Assembly: GCF_044904605.1 (NCBI RefSeq)
Contig: NZ_JADIKI010000023.1
Span: 558,001-622,000, forward strand
DNA: 64,000 nt
Reading direction: 5' to 3'
From: Dyella_B humi
GTDB lineage: Bacteria > Pseudomonadota > Gammaproteobacteria > Xanthomonadales > Rhodanobacteraceae
Part shown: positions 1 through 7,936 of the stretch, in pieces
How positions within the stretch are numbered: the stretch's first letter is position 1
Layout of the letters: each line of letters begins with the position of its first letter
Notes under the pieces: generated by a model
Databases searched by the model: none
What the model was told of the DNA's origin: nothing
The model's input: only the letters and a program-made list of their open reading frames with translations
Made by a program: the position numbers and the translations under genes

Positions 1-773
1 ACAATGCCCGGTAGCGTGGCCGGCACGGTGGTCTTGAGCACGCGCACGGTGGCTTCGGCCACTTCTTCGACATTGGCCTGCTCGTCCGCATCCTTGCCCG
101 GAATCACCATGCTGACTTTCAGGATGGTGCCTTCCAGCAGCACGTTCTGCTCATACAGGGCGTTGAACAAGCTGCGCAGCACGGCTTCGTGCACTTCATA
201 GCTCACTTCGATGCTGTGATCACCGTCCATGATCACTTCCGGCTCCACCATCGGCACCAGACCGGCTTCCTGGCAGAGCGCTGCGTAGCGGGCCAATGCG
301 TGCACGTTGGCTTCAATGGCGGTGGAGCTGGGATTGTCTTCGCTGATGTTGATCACCGCGCGCCACTTGGCGAACTGCGCGCCCAGCTTCACGTACTCAG
401 CGAGGCGCTCGCGCAGGCCGTCGAGGCCCTCGGTAACCACATCGCCCGGGAAACCGGCCAGCGCCACGGTGCCCTTGTCGACCTTGATACCGGGGATGAT
501 GCCGTTCTTCTTCATGAGCTGGGTGAACGGCACGCCGTCCTTGGTGGACTGACGGATGGTTTCGTCGTACAGGATCGCGCCGGAGATGTGCTCGGAGAGA
601 CTCGGCGCGGTGAGCAGCAGCTCGCGATAGGCGCGGCGGTTTTCCTCGGTGTTCTCGATGCCGACCGCCTCGAAGCGCTTCTTGATGGTGTTGGTCGACT
701 CATCGATGGCGATGATGCCCTTGCCGGGCGCAACCATGGCCAGGGCGACGCTCTCGAGATCTTCAATACTCAT
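1..773 (-). CDS. fba: Fructose-bisphosphate aldolase, class I (3' part cut off)
   Basis: It catalyses reversible cleavage of fructose 1,6-bisphosphate to dihydroxyacetone phosphate and glyceraldehyde 3-phosphate, in the cytosol. The start is the ATG at 773-771 (MSIEDLESVALAMVAPGKG). The early motif GIIAIDES and the Schiff-base region LLEGTILK, with the lysine at about residue 219, are those of the metal-independent eukaryote-type class I family. Two residues after that lysine are V-S where the classical form has P-N. The C-terminal third lies beyond base 1. It points the same way as pyruvate kinase upstream, so the two glycolytic genes form a loose cluster, with gapA a few kilobases away. Product call is firm; the gene is incomplete. 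Confidence 0.93.
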   Translation of the reverse strand, partial: MSIEDLESVALAMVAPGKGIIAIDESTNTIKKRFEAVGIENTEENRRAYRELLLTAPSLSEHISGAILYDETIRQSTKDGVPFTQLMKKNGIIPGIKVDKGTVALAGFPGDVVTEGLDGLRERLAEYVKLGAQFAKWRAVINISEDNPSSTAIEANVHALARYAALCQEAGLVPMVEPEVIMDGDHSIEVSYEVHEAVLRSLFNALYEQNVLLEGTILKVSMVIPGKDADEQANVEEVAEATVRVLKTTVPATLPGI

Positions 774-909
774 TGGACGACTCCGTAAAACTTTGGCGGC
801 ATAAGGCCGCAAGATAGGGAGGCCACCCGTGCGGGCGGACAAGGTGGAAAGCGCGCGATTATAGCCCCATCCGGTCGGAGGGGCGTTCAGGACCTGTCCT
901 CGAGGACGG

Positions 910-1353
910 TCAGGTCTCGCCGTAGCCCGGTAGCTTGCAGGGGGCCATCACCTGCGCGCGCTGGGCGGGATCGTCGGGAGCATTGAAGGGAATGACGTAG
1001 TAAGTAGCCACCGGCGTGTGGTTTTTATTGGTGAGCGACGGGCCATAACGGAAATTGGACACCGCGCTCACGGCCGCCTTGCCGAGATCGCTGGGTGGCG
1101 ACATTTTGGCCACCTGCACATTCATCGGCACGCCGTCGCTGCCGATCTCGTAGGTAACCGCCACACATCCGGGCTTATAGATGTTCACGCCGCTGTTGGG
1201 CACATCCACCGAGACATCGCGGTTCAACAGCATCCAATTGTTGGAGAGCTGTTCCGGCGCCACCCTGTGCGCCTGCTGCGCCACGGCCGGCATGGCGGCT
1301 GCCACGACCGCTGCTACGAGCAGGGATTGGGCGAAACGAGTCGTCGTGCGCAT
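910..1353 (-). CDS. Small secreted protein with a TonB C-terminal-like domain
   Basis: Start chosen at the ATG at 1353 because GGAGG lies seven bases upstream; an earlier in-frame ATG at 1416 has no such site and would bury the signal peptide. The 147-residue product opens with a signal peptide (MRTTTRFAQSLLVAAVVAAAMPAVAQ) and carries one domain of about 90 residues with the pattern VTYEIGSDGVPMNVQVAK and SAVSNFRYGP, typical of the TonB C-terminal fold. It lacks the N-terminal membrane anchor and proline-rich spacer of a true TonB, so it is probably a periplasmic protein using the fold for another purpose. Function unknown. It lies between pyruvate kinase and aldolase, same strand. Confidence 0.7.
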   Translation of the reverse strand: MRTTTRFAQSLLVAAVVAAAMPAVAQQAHRVAPEQLSNNWMLLNRDVSVDVPNSGVNIYKPGCVAVTYEIGSDGVPMNVQVAKMSPPSDLGKAAVSAVSNFRYGPSLTNKNHTPVATYYVIPFNAPDDPAQRAQVMAPCKLPGYGET

Positions 1354-1452
1354 GGCGGAACCTCCGATGTAGAGCTGTGGGGATGTGGTGAGGGTGCTCC
1401 CCTTCAGTCTAGCCAACCCGCGACGCTCTAGCGCAACAGGTCGGCTACGCCA

Positions 1453-2925
1453 TTACAGATCGCGCAGACTTTCCACCATGCCATCCGCTCCCACCGACAG
1501 CAGCTTGAGCGTATTGGTGCCGCCGCCCTTGCCGATGTGATCACCATGGGTAAGCACCACGCGGTCGCCCTCGGAGAGCTTGCCGGCCGCGAACAGCTGA
1601 CGCACCGCCTCGCGCGCGGACACGGCCGGGTTCAAGGTGTCATGCGTGAACTTCACCGGCTGCACGTCGCGCAGCACTAGCATGCGGCGGCGCGCATCCT
1701 CGAACGGCGACAGCGCATAGATCGGCACCGCGCTGCGATAGCGCGACAGCCACTGCGCCGTGGCGCCCGATTCGGTCAGCGCCACGATCGCACGCACACC
1801 GATCTCGCCGGCCAGCAGCATCGCTGCCAACGCGATCGCCTGGTCGGTGCGATCCAGGTGATGCGCGTTGCGGGTGAGATCTTCCTTCGGTTCGAACTGA
1901 CGCTCCGCACCGAGACAGATGCGGCGCAGCGCAGCCACCGCCTTGTCAGGATGCGCACCGGCCGCAGACTCTTCGGACAGCATCACCGCATCGGTGCCGT
2001 CGATCACTGCATTGGCTACGTCGAGCACTTCGGCGCGCGTGGGAATCGGCGAACGCACCATCGATTGCAACATCTGTGTCGCGGTGATGACGGCGCGATT
2101 ACGTTGCACCGCCTCGCGAATGATCTTCTTCTGCAGGCCGGGCAACTCGGCGTCGCCGATTTCCACGCCCAAGTCGCCACGCGCCACCATCACCACGTCG
2201 GAAGCGTCGATAATTTCGCCGAGCACGGGAATCGCATCCGCGCGCTCAATCTTCGCCACCAGCGACGCGTTGCCGCCGGCTTCCTTCAGCAGGCGACGCG
2301 CCAGATCCATGTCCGCGCCCGTACGCACGAACGAGACCGCAAGAAAATCCGCGCCAATCTCGGCGGCGAGCTTGATATCCGCCTTGTCCTTGTCTGACAG
2401 CGCATCGACGGACAAACCGCCGCCCTGGCGATTCAAACCCTTGCGATCGGAAAGACGGCCACCGATCAGCACCTGGCAACGCACTTCGGTGCCGACGACT
2501 TCGAGCACAGTGAGCGCCACCAGGCCATCGTCCAGCAGGAGGATGTCTCCGGCCTTCACGTCCTTGGGCAGCCCCAGATAGCTCACACCCACACGCGTGT
2601 TGTCACCGGGAGGCGCATCCGAACGGCAGTCGAGCACGAAAGGCTCACCATCACGCAATTCGATGGGGCCGTTGGCGAAACGCTCTACGCGAATCTTCGG
2701 CCCCTGCAGGTCGGCCAAGACGCCCACCTCGCGACCGAGCTTCTCGGCCACTTTGCGCACCGCCGTCGCACGGGCCCGATGATCATCGGGCTGCCCGTGC
2801 GAGAGATTGAGCCGTACGACGTCGACGCCTTCGGCAATGATTTTTTCGAGCATGCCGGGCGCGTCGGTAGCCGGGCCCAGGGTGGCGACGATCTTGGTAC
2901 GGCGGGAATGGGTTTCAGTAGTCAT
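1453..2925 (-). CDS. pyk: Pyruvate kinase
   Basis: Transfers phosphate from phosphoenolpyruvate to ADP, the last step of glycolysis. The chosen start (ATG at 2925, MTTETHSRRTKIVATLGPA) gives 490 residues, the usual length, and begins with the family's RRTKIVATLGPA strand. Visible motifs are VDVVRLNLSHG, the active-site region SLVAKIERADAI and VMVARGDLGVEI, and ITATQMLQSM. The reading frame continues upstream to 3069, but that part has no pyruvate kinase character. The chosen ATG has no clear Shine-Dalgarno; the bases before it read CCTCCC on the sense strand. It lies upstream of the small TonB-like gene and aldolase on the same strand. Confidence 0.95.
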   Translation of the reverse strand: MTTETHSRRTKIVATLGPATDAPGMLEKIIAEGVDVVRLNLSHGQPDDHRARATAVRKVAEKLGREVGVLADLQGPKIRVERFANGPIELRDGEPFVLDCRSDAPPGDNTRVGVSYLGLPKDVKAGDILLLDDGLVALTVLEVVGTEVRCQVLIGGRLSDRKGLNRQGGGLSVDALSDKDKADIKLAAEIGADFLAVSFVRTGADMDLARRLLKEAGGNASLVAKIERADAIPVLGEIIDASDVVMVARGDLGVEIGDAELPGLQKKIIREAVQRNRAVITATQMLQSMVRSPIPTRAEVLDVANAVIDGTDAVMLSEESAAGAHPDKAVAALRRICLGAERQFEPKEDLTRNAHHLDRTDQAIALAAMLLAGEIGVRAIVALTESGATAQWLSRYRSAVPIYALSPFEDARRRMLVLRDVQPVKFTHDTLNPAVSAREAVRQLFAAGKLSEGDRVVLTHGDHIGKGGGTNTLKLLSVGADGMVESLRDL

Positions 2926-3813
2926 TGCACGGGAGGTTTCAAATTTGTCGGACGAGACTAGCAGAACTGCATGCCGACTCTGCAATATCTTTTTGCGTGC
3001 AATCGTATGCAATATTGCGTGCGGCACCGCCGCAAAGCCGTGACCGACGATTGGACGGATAGACGTCAATGCCCCCGCACCACGTAATCCTTACAGTCCC
3101 ACCTTGTGTGGCTCAGGCTGCTCTTTCATCATGAGCCTCATCTCTTGGTCAAGATTTCAGGCTCACAACGACCACCCTATAGGTCAACCCTTAATGAGTC
3201 CCCCCGCTAAGTCGGACTCATCTCAAAACTGAGTTATCAAAACGAGAGTGATCCTATTCGGAGTCTTGGCGAGATTCGCTGGGCTGGTTCGGACAACGAA
3301 AAATTTTAGTCGTGTGCAAAGGTAGCGATCTTCGCCTTGGCGTTTTCCATCTACAGCTAGAAAGTAAGCGCTCAGCGGTGTCGGTGTAGGTCTAGCCGAA
3401 AACGGTGAAAGGCCAACCTGTCCCCGATTTTGTAGGCAATGTGCGTGCAGTCACGTTTCCATGTTTTACTTCCGTTGCGACGATGTAAGTGCATTGCACA
3501 GGCGCACGAAAAGTACACAGCAATCGTTTGTTTTTAGACATAAATTCCAGAAACGCAACATTGCTAAGCTTCACTAGGCATTAACGGCGCAAAGCGTATC
3601 TACGCGGCGGGGCAGGCATGTCGGTGTTTTGATTCGATAGATCTCTTCGCCTTGCACACGTGACTCCACTGGCGTGTTTGTCTTGCGACAGGTTTTCGAG
3701 TTTCGGTAATTCATTTCTTTGGGCGACACCTGCAGACGCTGCGGCGTCTCCGGGCAGCATGCGTGCGCGCATCAAGCACGCATCATCCACTACCCACAGC
3801 AAAGGTGACCGAT
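2926..3813. other. Intergenic stretch, 888 bases, AT-richer, no convincing gene
   Basis: This gap separates the minus-strand pyruvate kinase from the plus-strand propeller-ubiquitin pair. It is visibly richer in A and T than its surroundings. The short open frames in it have neither plausible protein character nor a good ribosome site. It must hold the promoters of both flanking units. It contains GCAATAT repeats near 2982-3018 but no transposase remnant, tRNA or attachment site that I can recognise. Confidence 0.5.
2982..3018. promoter_or_regulatory. Candidate operator upstream of pyk (GCAATAT repeats)
   Basis: A perfect ten-base palindrome GCAATATTGC at 3009-3018 and a half-site GCAATAT at 2982-2988 lie about 60 to 90 bases upstream of the pyruvate kinase start. 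The spacing suits a regulator site, but I do not recognise the protein. Confidence 0.25.
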
Positions 3814-4920
3814 ATGAAACGCAAGCTTTTTACCATCGCGCTGGCGATGGGCTTCGCCGGCGCGGCCTTGGCAAGTTCGATTGTCACGGGCGATCTGCTC
3901 AGCGTCGATCAGACAGCGGGCACGTCGCAGTTGGGGGCGTTGTCTATTGTCGATCAGAGTTCTGGAGCACGAACGTTATTTAGCGATTTCGGTAATAGCA
4001 GCCAAGGTTCTACAGGCGTCGATCCCAATGCAGTGGCATGGATGCCGGCGCAATTGCTCGGCCTTATTCCAGCGTCTGCACTGGTGACAGATGGAAGCGC
4101 GGGTACCAATGAGCAAGGTGCGCTGTATAAGGTCGATCCAACGAACGGCGATCGAACCTTGCTCAGCGACTTCGGTAACAGTGCACAGGGACCGTTGGGC
4201 GAATATCCACTCGATGTCTTGGCGATATCGCCTGGGCTTTTGAATTGGTCAGGCGTGCTGGTGGTGGATCCGTTTGCTGGCACGAACGGACAGGGTGCAA
4301 TCTTTTCGGTCGATGCCTCAGGCAACCGTACTACCGTTATTGACTTCGGCGACAGCACAGGCGCACCAGGCCAATATCCGGACAGCATGGCCTATTTTCC
4401 CGGTCTTTTGGGGTTGGGTAGCACCGTATTGGTCGCTGACGGCAGTGCGGGCACTAGTTCACTGGGCGCGCTGTTTTCGATCGACCCCGCAACGGGTACG
4501 CGTTCGCTGCTTAGCGACTTCGGCAACAGCGCGCAAGGTTGGGTGGATGCCAATACGGAATCCACGCCGGTCAGCGTGATGGTTGATCCTGCCGGACGGA
4601 TTTTTGTGCTGGTGCAGGAATTGAGTACGGGCGGCGGCGGTGCCGTGGTGCAAGTGAATCCCTCCACGGGTGATCGCACGCTGATTAGCGATTTCAGCAA
4701 TTCGGCGGAAGGGCCAGTGGGCGTGGCGCCGAATACGCTCACGTGGTTGCCACGCCTGGGAGTGATCGGCGTGTCAGACAACGACGCGGGTGCGGAAGGT
4801 GACGGCATTGTGTTCACCGTCAACCCATCGACCGGGCAGCGCGCAGTTCTCAGCGATTTTGGCAATACCGGCCAAGGTCCGCTTGGCAGCGATCCCGGCG
4901 GTCTTGCGGTGGCCCAATAA
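3814..4920 (+). CDS. Secreted six-repeat beta-propeller-like protein
   Basis: Starts at ATG 3814 with AAAGGTGA upstream; the 368-residue product has a signal peptide (MKRKLFTIALAMGFAGAALA). The mature part is built of six degenerate repeats of about 55 to 60 residues. Each has a strand such as GALFSIDPATGTR followed by LLSDFGNSAQGP: SDFGNSSQG, SDFGNSAQGPLG, IDFGDSTGAPG, SDFGNSAQGW, SDFSNSAEGPVG, SDFGNTGQGPLG. Six such units suggest a six-bladed propeller, a binding scaffold rather than a known enzyme; I see no catalytic motif. Only 27 bases separate its stop from the exported ubiquitin gene, so the two are probably co-transcribed and may act together outside the cytoplasm. Function not known. 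Confidence 0.8.
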   Translation: MKRKLFTIALAMGFAGAALASSIVTGDLLSVDQTAGTSQLGALSIVDQSSGARTLFSDFGNSSQGSTGVDPNAVAWMPAQLLGLIPASALVTDGSAGTNEQGALYKVDPTNGDRTLLSDFGNSAQGPLGEYPLDVLAISPGLLNWSGVLVVDPFAGTNGQGAIFSVDASGNRTTVIDFGDSTGAPGQYPDSMAYFPGLLGLGSTVLVADGSAGTSSLGALFSIDPATGTRSLLSDFGNSAQGWVDANTESTPVSVMVDPAGRIFVLVQELSTGGGGAVVQVNPSTGDRTLISDFSNSAEGPVGVAPNTLTWLPRLGVIGVSDNDAGAEGDGIVFTVNPSTGQRAVLSDFGNTGQGPLGSDPGGLAVAQ

Positions 4921-4947
4921 TTACTTGCCTATCTCGGGAGAACTTTC

Positions 4948-5262
4948 ATGAACGTCAAGAAACGTCACTCACGGTCGATGAGCGCATTCCTTTCATTGGT
5001 GATCGTCACAGGGTTGCTGTTTGCACCCTCGGTTATGGCGATGCAGATTTTTGTCAAAACGCTAACCGGAAAAACGATCACGCTTGAGGTCGAACCTTCC
5101 GACAGCGTCGAGAATGTGAAAGCGAAAATTCAAGACAAGGAAGGTATTCCACCTGACCAGCAACGACTCATCTTTGCAGGAAAGCAATTGGAAGATGGCC
5201 GCACACTTTCAGACTACAACATCCAGAAAGAGTCGACGATACATCTTGTTCTAAGGCTCTAA
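4948..5262 (+). CDS. Exported ubiquitin lacking the C-terminal Arg-Gly-Gly
   Basis: The 104-residue product has a typical signal peptide (residues 1-31, ending SVMA) followed directly by ubiquitin beginning MQIFVKTLTGK. Against animal ubiquitin residues 1-73 there are three changes, T22S, I23V and L67I. All seven lysines (6, 11, 27, 29, 33, 48, 63) and the Leu8-Ile44-Val70 patch are kept. It ends LVLRL, so Arg74-Gly75-Gly76 are absent and normal E1 activation and conjugation should be impossible. GGGAG lies seven bases before the ATG, and a hairpin terminator follows. GC is about 47 percent by hand count, well below the neighbouring genes. No E1, E2, E3 or deubiquitinase gene is visible nearby. 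Bacteroides fragilis has a comparable exported ubiquitin without the tail (known case); this one looks far closer to the eukaryotic sequence. Inferred role: a decoy or effector aimed at eukaryotes, or an antimicrobial. Confidence 0.95.
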   Translation: MNVKKRHSRSMSAFLSLVIVTGLLFAPSVMAMQIFVKTLTGKTITLEVEPSDSVENVKAKIQDKEGIPPDQQRLIFAGKQLEDGRTLSDYNIQKESTIHLVLRL

Positions 5263-5315
5263 GGCCGAATGGTGGTTAATAACCAGCTTGGCCAGCAATC
5301 CCAGCGACGTATTGA

Positions 5316-5345
5316 GAAGGCTCCGTCAATGCGGAGCCTTCTTCA
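5316..5345 (+). terminator. Hairpin terminator after the ubiquitin gene
   Basis: A perfect ten-base-pair stem (GAAGGCTCCG at 5316-5325, CGGAGCCTTC at 5332-5341) with a six-base loop stands about 50 bases after the ubiquitin stop. The T tract is weak. A second small hairpin, TGCTCAA/TTGAGCA, follows at 5350-5369 and may serve the convergent nuclease gene. Confidence 0.7.
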
Positions 5346-5369
5346 ATGCTGCTCAATTATTTTTGAGCA

Positions 5370-6182
5370 TTAACCATTCTGCAGCGCCAGGTTCAACACC
5401 TCAGCCAACCGCCTACCCGCTTCGCGCAGACGACTGTCTGCCACCGGCAGTTCAGCGTCGATGTACGGCTGATCGATCTTGTGGGCGGCGGGATAGATGT
5501 CGCGTGTGATCTGACAGGATTCCTCCGCCCACTGCACCACCGGCTTGTTCTGCGGCGCGATCGCCGGCGGCAGCGGCGCGATGCCCTCTGCATCAAGCCG
5601 TTTCGCATAGGCTTTCCAATCCAATCCGCGAGTGCCGAGCAGGCCCGAGTCCCACACGCGGTGCAGGTTCATGCCCTGTCCCTGGAATTGCACCTGATAG
5701 GTGTTGCCGCCGACATCGTCACGATAGCCCGCGTGCAACGGTTGATGGATATCGCCAACGAAGTGCACGACGAACTTGAGTGCCTGCAGCCTTGCCGCAT
5801 CCGGCTGGCTGCGATCGCCCAGGATGGCGATGTAACGCGGAATGGCTTCGACCACGCACTGCCCGTTCTTGCAGTCTCGTGGCGGCACGTAGACGCACGA
5901 CGGGTCGCGAAAATCGATGTAGTGCAGCGGCCGTGTTTCTTTCCATAGCGCCTGCTGCTTCGGATCATTGCGGATCTCATCCGCCCAGCTCGCGATGTCG
6001 GCCAACGACTTGGTGTGATCCAGCGCCAGCAGCCGTTCCACTTCTGCCTCTGCCGCCGGACTCAGATGCCGCTGCGCCAGTTCCGCCACGACGCTGTGCC
6101 CGAGCGGTCCCCACGCATAAGCAGCAGGTGTGATAGCCAGGGCGGCAAACAAGGCGGCGACAAGGCGACGTGCTGAGATCAT
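5370..6182 (-). CDS. Secreted S1/P1-type nuclease
   Basis: A zinc-dependent nuclease of the S1/P1 family, cutting single-stranded nucleic acid or acting as a 3'-nucleotidase in the periplasm or outside. The start at ATG 6182 has GGAGGG eight bases upstream. The 270-residue product has a signal peptide ending AYA, so the mature chain begins with Trp24 in WGPLGH; in this family the N-terminal Trp amine and nearby His bind zinc. Further His and Asp ligands appear in LHYIDF, VHFVGDIHQPLHAG and GGNTYQV-NLHRVWDSGLL. It is convergent with the exported ubiquitin unit and may share its terminator region. Family call firm, substrate inferred. Confidence 0.92.
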   Translation of the reverse strand: MISARRLVAALFAALAITPAAYAWGPLGHSVVAELAQRHLSPAAEAEVERLLALDHTKSLADIASWADEIRNDPKQQALWKETRPLHYIDFRDPSCVYVPPRDCKNGQCVVEAIPRYIAILGDRSQPDAARLQALKFVVHFVGDIHQPLHAGYRDDVGGNTYQVQFQGQGMNLHRVWDSGLLGTRGLDWKAYAKRLDAEGIAPLPPAIAPQNKPVVQWAEESCQITRDIYPAAHKIDQPYIDAELPVADSRLREAGRRLAEVLNLALQNG

Positions 6183-6233
6183 GCTGGAATCCCTCCAAAC
6201 AAGTTCCGGATGATGCCACATGCGTTATGACGG

Positions 6234-6698
6234 TCAGATGCTGCTCGTGTGCACTACCGCTCCGGTGGCATCGCGCACGCTGACATCCACCGCCACGCCT
6301 TGTCGCACGCTTTCGGTGACAATGCAGAAATCCTCGAACTGAGCCAGCGCGCGGTCGGCATGTTCGAATGCGGAAGCAGAAGCGGCCATTTGTACGTCCA
6401 CCTTGATGCGCGTGACGCGCCACCGACCATGCTCGTTGCGCTCCATGATCGCACGTGCCTTGGTGGTCAGCTTGTCGGGCGCGTTCTTGAACTTGCGCAA
6501 GGCGAACAGCAGACTGGCGGACAGGCAGTTCGCCACCGCGACCACCAGCAGGCGCGAAGGATTGGGTCCTGTGTCGCCGCCGAGAGGCGCTGTTTCATCT
6601 GTGGTGATGTCCGGTATCGATGTGCCGTCAAAGCGCACCCGGAACTCATACTCGCCGGTCTGTTCGAGGGTCAGCTCGATCGATTGTTCGTCGCCCAT
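6234..6698 (-). CDS. OsmC-family peroxidase-like protein
   Basis: A cytosolic thiol-dependent hydroperoxide reductase of the OsmC/Ohr superfamily, 154 residues. The two conserved cysteines are present in VANCLSASLL and EDFCIVTESVRQG, as is the glycine-proline turn GGDTGPNPSRLL before the first. GAGGAA sits seven bases before the ATG. It lies 51 bases upstream of the nuclease start on the same strand and is divergent from gapA. Whether it acts on organic peroxides or is a YhfA-like relative cannot be decided from sequence alone. Confidence 0.88.
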   Translation of the reverse strand: MGDEQSIELTLEQTGEYEFRVRFDGTSIPDITTDETAPLGGDTGPNPSRLLVVAVANCLSASLLFALRKFKNAPDKLTTKARAIMERNEHGRWRVTRIKVDVQMAASASAFEHADRALAQFEDFCIVTESVRQGVAVDVSVRDATGAVVHTSSI

Positions 6699-6857
6699 GG
6701 CGCTTCCTCACACTGGAATGGCCGGCCATCATGCACGATTCCGCCCCGGCCCAGGCGCCCCGGATGAGGGATACCGGCGGTTCGGGCTAGAATGCAGGTC
6801 TCGCGGCCCTCTTAGGGCCGCTTTGCTGCCCCATCATCCTTTGGAGGACGCTGTCTC

Positions 6858-7871
6858 ATGGCCATCAAGGTCGCCATCAATGGTTACGGTCGTATCGGCC
6901 GCAATACTCTGCGCGCGCTGTACGAAGCCAAGCGCACGAACGAAATCCAGATCGTCGCGGTGAACGACCTCGGTAACGCCGAGACCAACGCGCACCTTAC
7001 GCAATACGACACGGCCCACGGCCGCTTCCCGGGCGAAGTGTCGGTGGACGGCGGCGAGCTGGTCGTCAATGGCGACCGTATCAAGGTCTTCGCCGAGCGT
7101 GACCCCGCCAAGCTGCCCTGGGGCGATCTGGGTATCGACGTAGTGCTCGAGTGCACCGGCCTATTCACCTCCAAGGCCAAGGCTGGCGCACACTTGGCGG
7201 CTGGTGCGAAGAAAGTGATCATCTCCGCCCCCGGCGACAAAGATGTGGATGGCACCTTCGTCTACGGCGTTAACCACGACAAGCTCACCGCTTCGCACGA
7301 GGTGATCTCCAACGCCTCCTGCACCACCAATTGCCTGGCGCCGCTGGCCAAGGTGCTGCACGAGAAGATCGGCATCGTGCACGGCCTGATGACTACCATC
7401 CACGCGTATACCAACGACCAGGTGCTGACGGACGTCTATCACTCCGACCTGCGCCGCGCCCGTTCGGCCACGCATTCACAAATTCCGACCAAGACAGGCG
7501 CCGCCGCCGCGGTGGGCCTGGTGCTGCCGGAACTCGCCGGCAAGCTGGACGGTTTCGCGATCCGCGTGCCGACCATCAATGTGTCGGTGGTGGACCTTTC
7601 CTTCGTGGCCGCGCGCAATACCACCAAGGAAGAAATCGACGCTGCCATCAACGAAGCCGCCAACGGCGCGCTGAAGGGCATCCTGACGGTGAATACCAAG
7701 CCGCTGGTCTCGATCGACTTCAACCACAACGCCCATTCTTCCATCTACGACTCCACGCAGACGCGCGTGATGGGCGGCACCCTGGTGAAGGTGCTGAGCT
7801 GGTACGACAACGAGTGGGGCTTCTCCAACCGCATGTTGGATATGACCAAGGCGCTGGTGGCTGCGAAGTAA
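6858..7871 (+). CDS. gapA: Glyceraldehyde-3-phosphate dehydrogenase, type I
   Basis: Oxidises and phosphorylates glyceraldehyde 3-phosphate with NAD in glycolysis. The 337 residues are of standard length. The NAD-binding start KVAINGYGRIGRNTLRAL, the catalytic cysteine in ISNASCTTNCLAP, the substrate-binding SATHSQIPTKTGAAAA and the C-terminal SWYDNEWGFSNRM are all intact. TTGGAGGA lies upstream of the ATG, and TAGAAT at 6788-6793 could be a -10 box although no good -35 is visible. A strong terminator follows. The pyk, fba and gapA genes lie within 8 kb. Confidence 0.97.
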   Translation: MAIKVAINGYGRIGRNTLRALYEAKRTNEIQIVAVNDLGNAETNAHLTQYDTAHGRFPGEVSVDGGELVVNGDRIKVFAERDPAKLPWGDLGIDVVLECTGLFTSKAKAGAHLAAGAKKVIISAPGDKDVDGTFVYGVNHDKLTASHEVISNASCTTNCLAPLAKVLHEKIGIVHGLMTTIHAYTNDQVLTDVYHSDLRRARSATHSQIPTKTGAAAAVGLVLPELAGKLDGFAIRVPTINVSVVDLSFVAARNTTKEEIDAAINEAANGALKGILTVNTKPLVSIDFNHNAHSSIYDSTQTRVMGGTLVKVLSWYDNEWGFSNRMLDMTKALVAAK

Positions 7872-7891
7872 GCCATCGTCCCTACACATGC

Positions 7892-7922
7892 AAAACGGCC
7901 GCCCTGAGGCGGCCGTTTTTTT
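7892..7922 (+). terminator. Rho-independent terminator after gapA
   Basis: Stem AAAACGGCCGCC with GGCGGCCGTTTT, loop CTGA, and a run of T directly after it, 20 bases past the gapA stop. Confidence 0.92.
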
Positions 7923-7936
7923 ATGGCATTGCAGTT

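Noticed and set aside
3392..3574. A 60-codon minus-strand frame in the gap before the propeller gene
   Set aside because: No ribosome site and no recognisable features; random open frames are expected in AT-richer DNA.
4948..5262. Idea that the ubiquitin is cloning or assembly contamination
   Set aside because: It has a bacterial signal peptide in frame, a Shine-Dalgarno, no intron or polyubiquitin tandem, and bacterial genes on both sides with a shared gene spacing; read support should still be checked.
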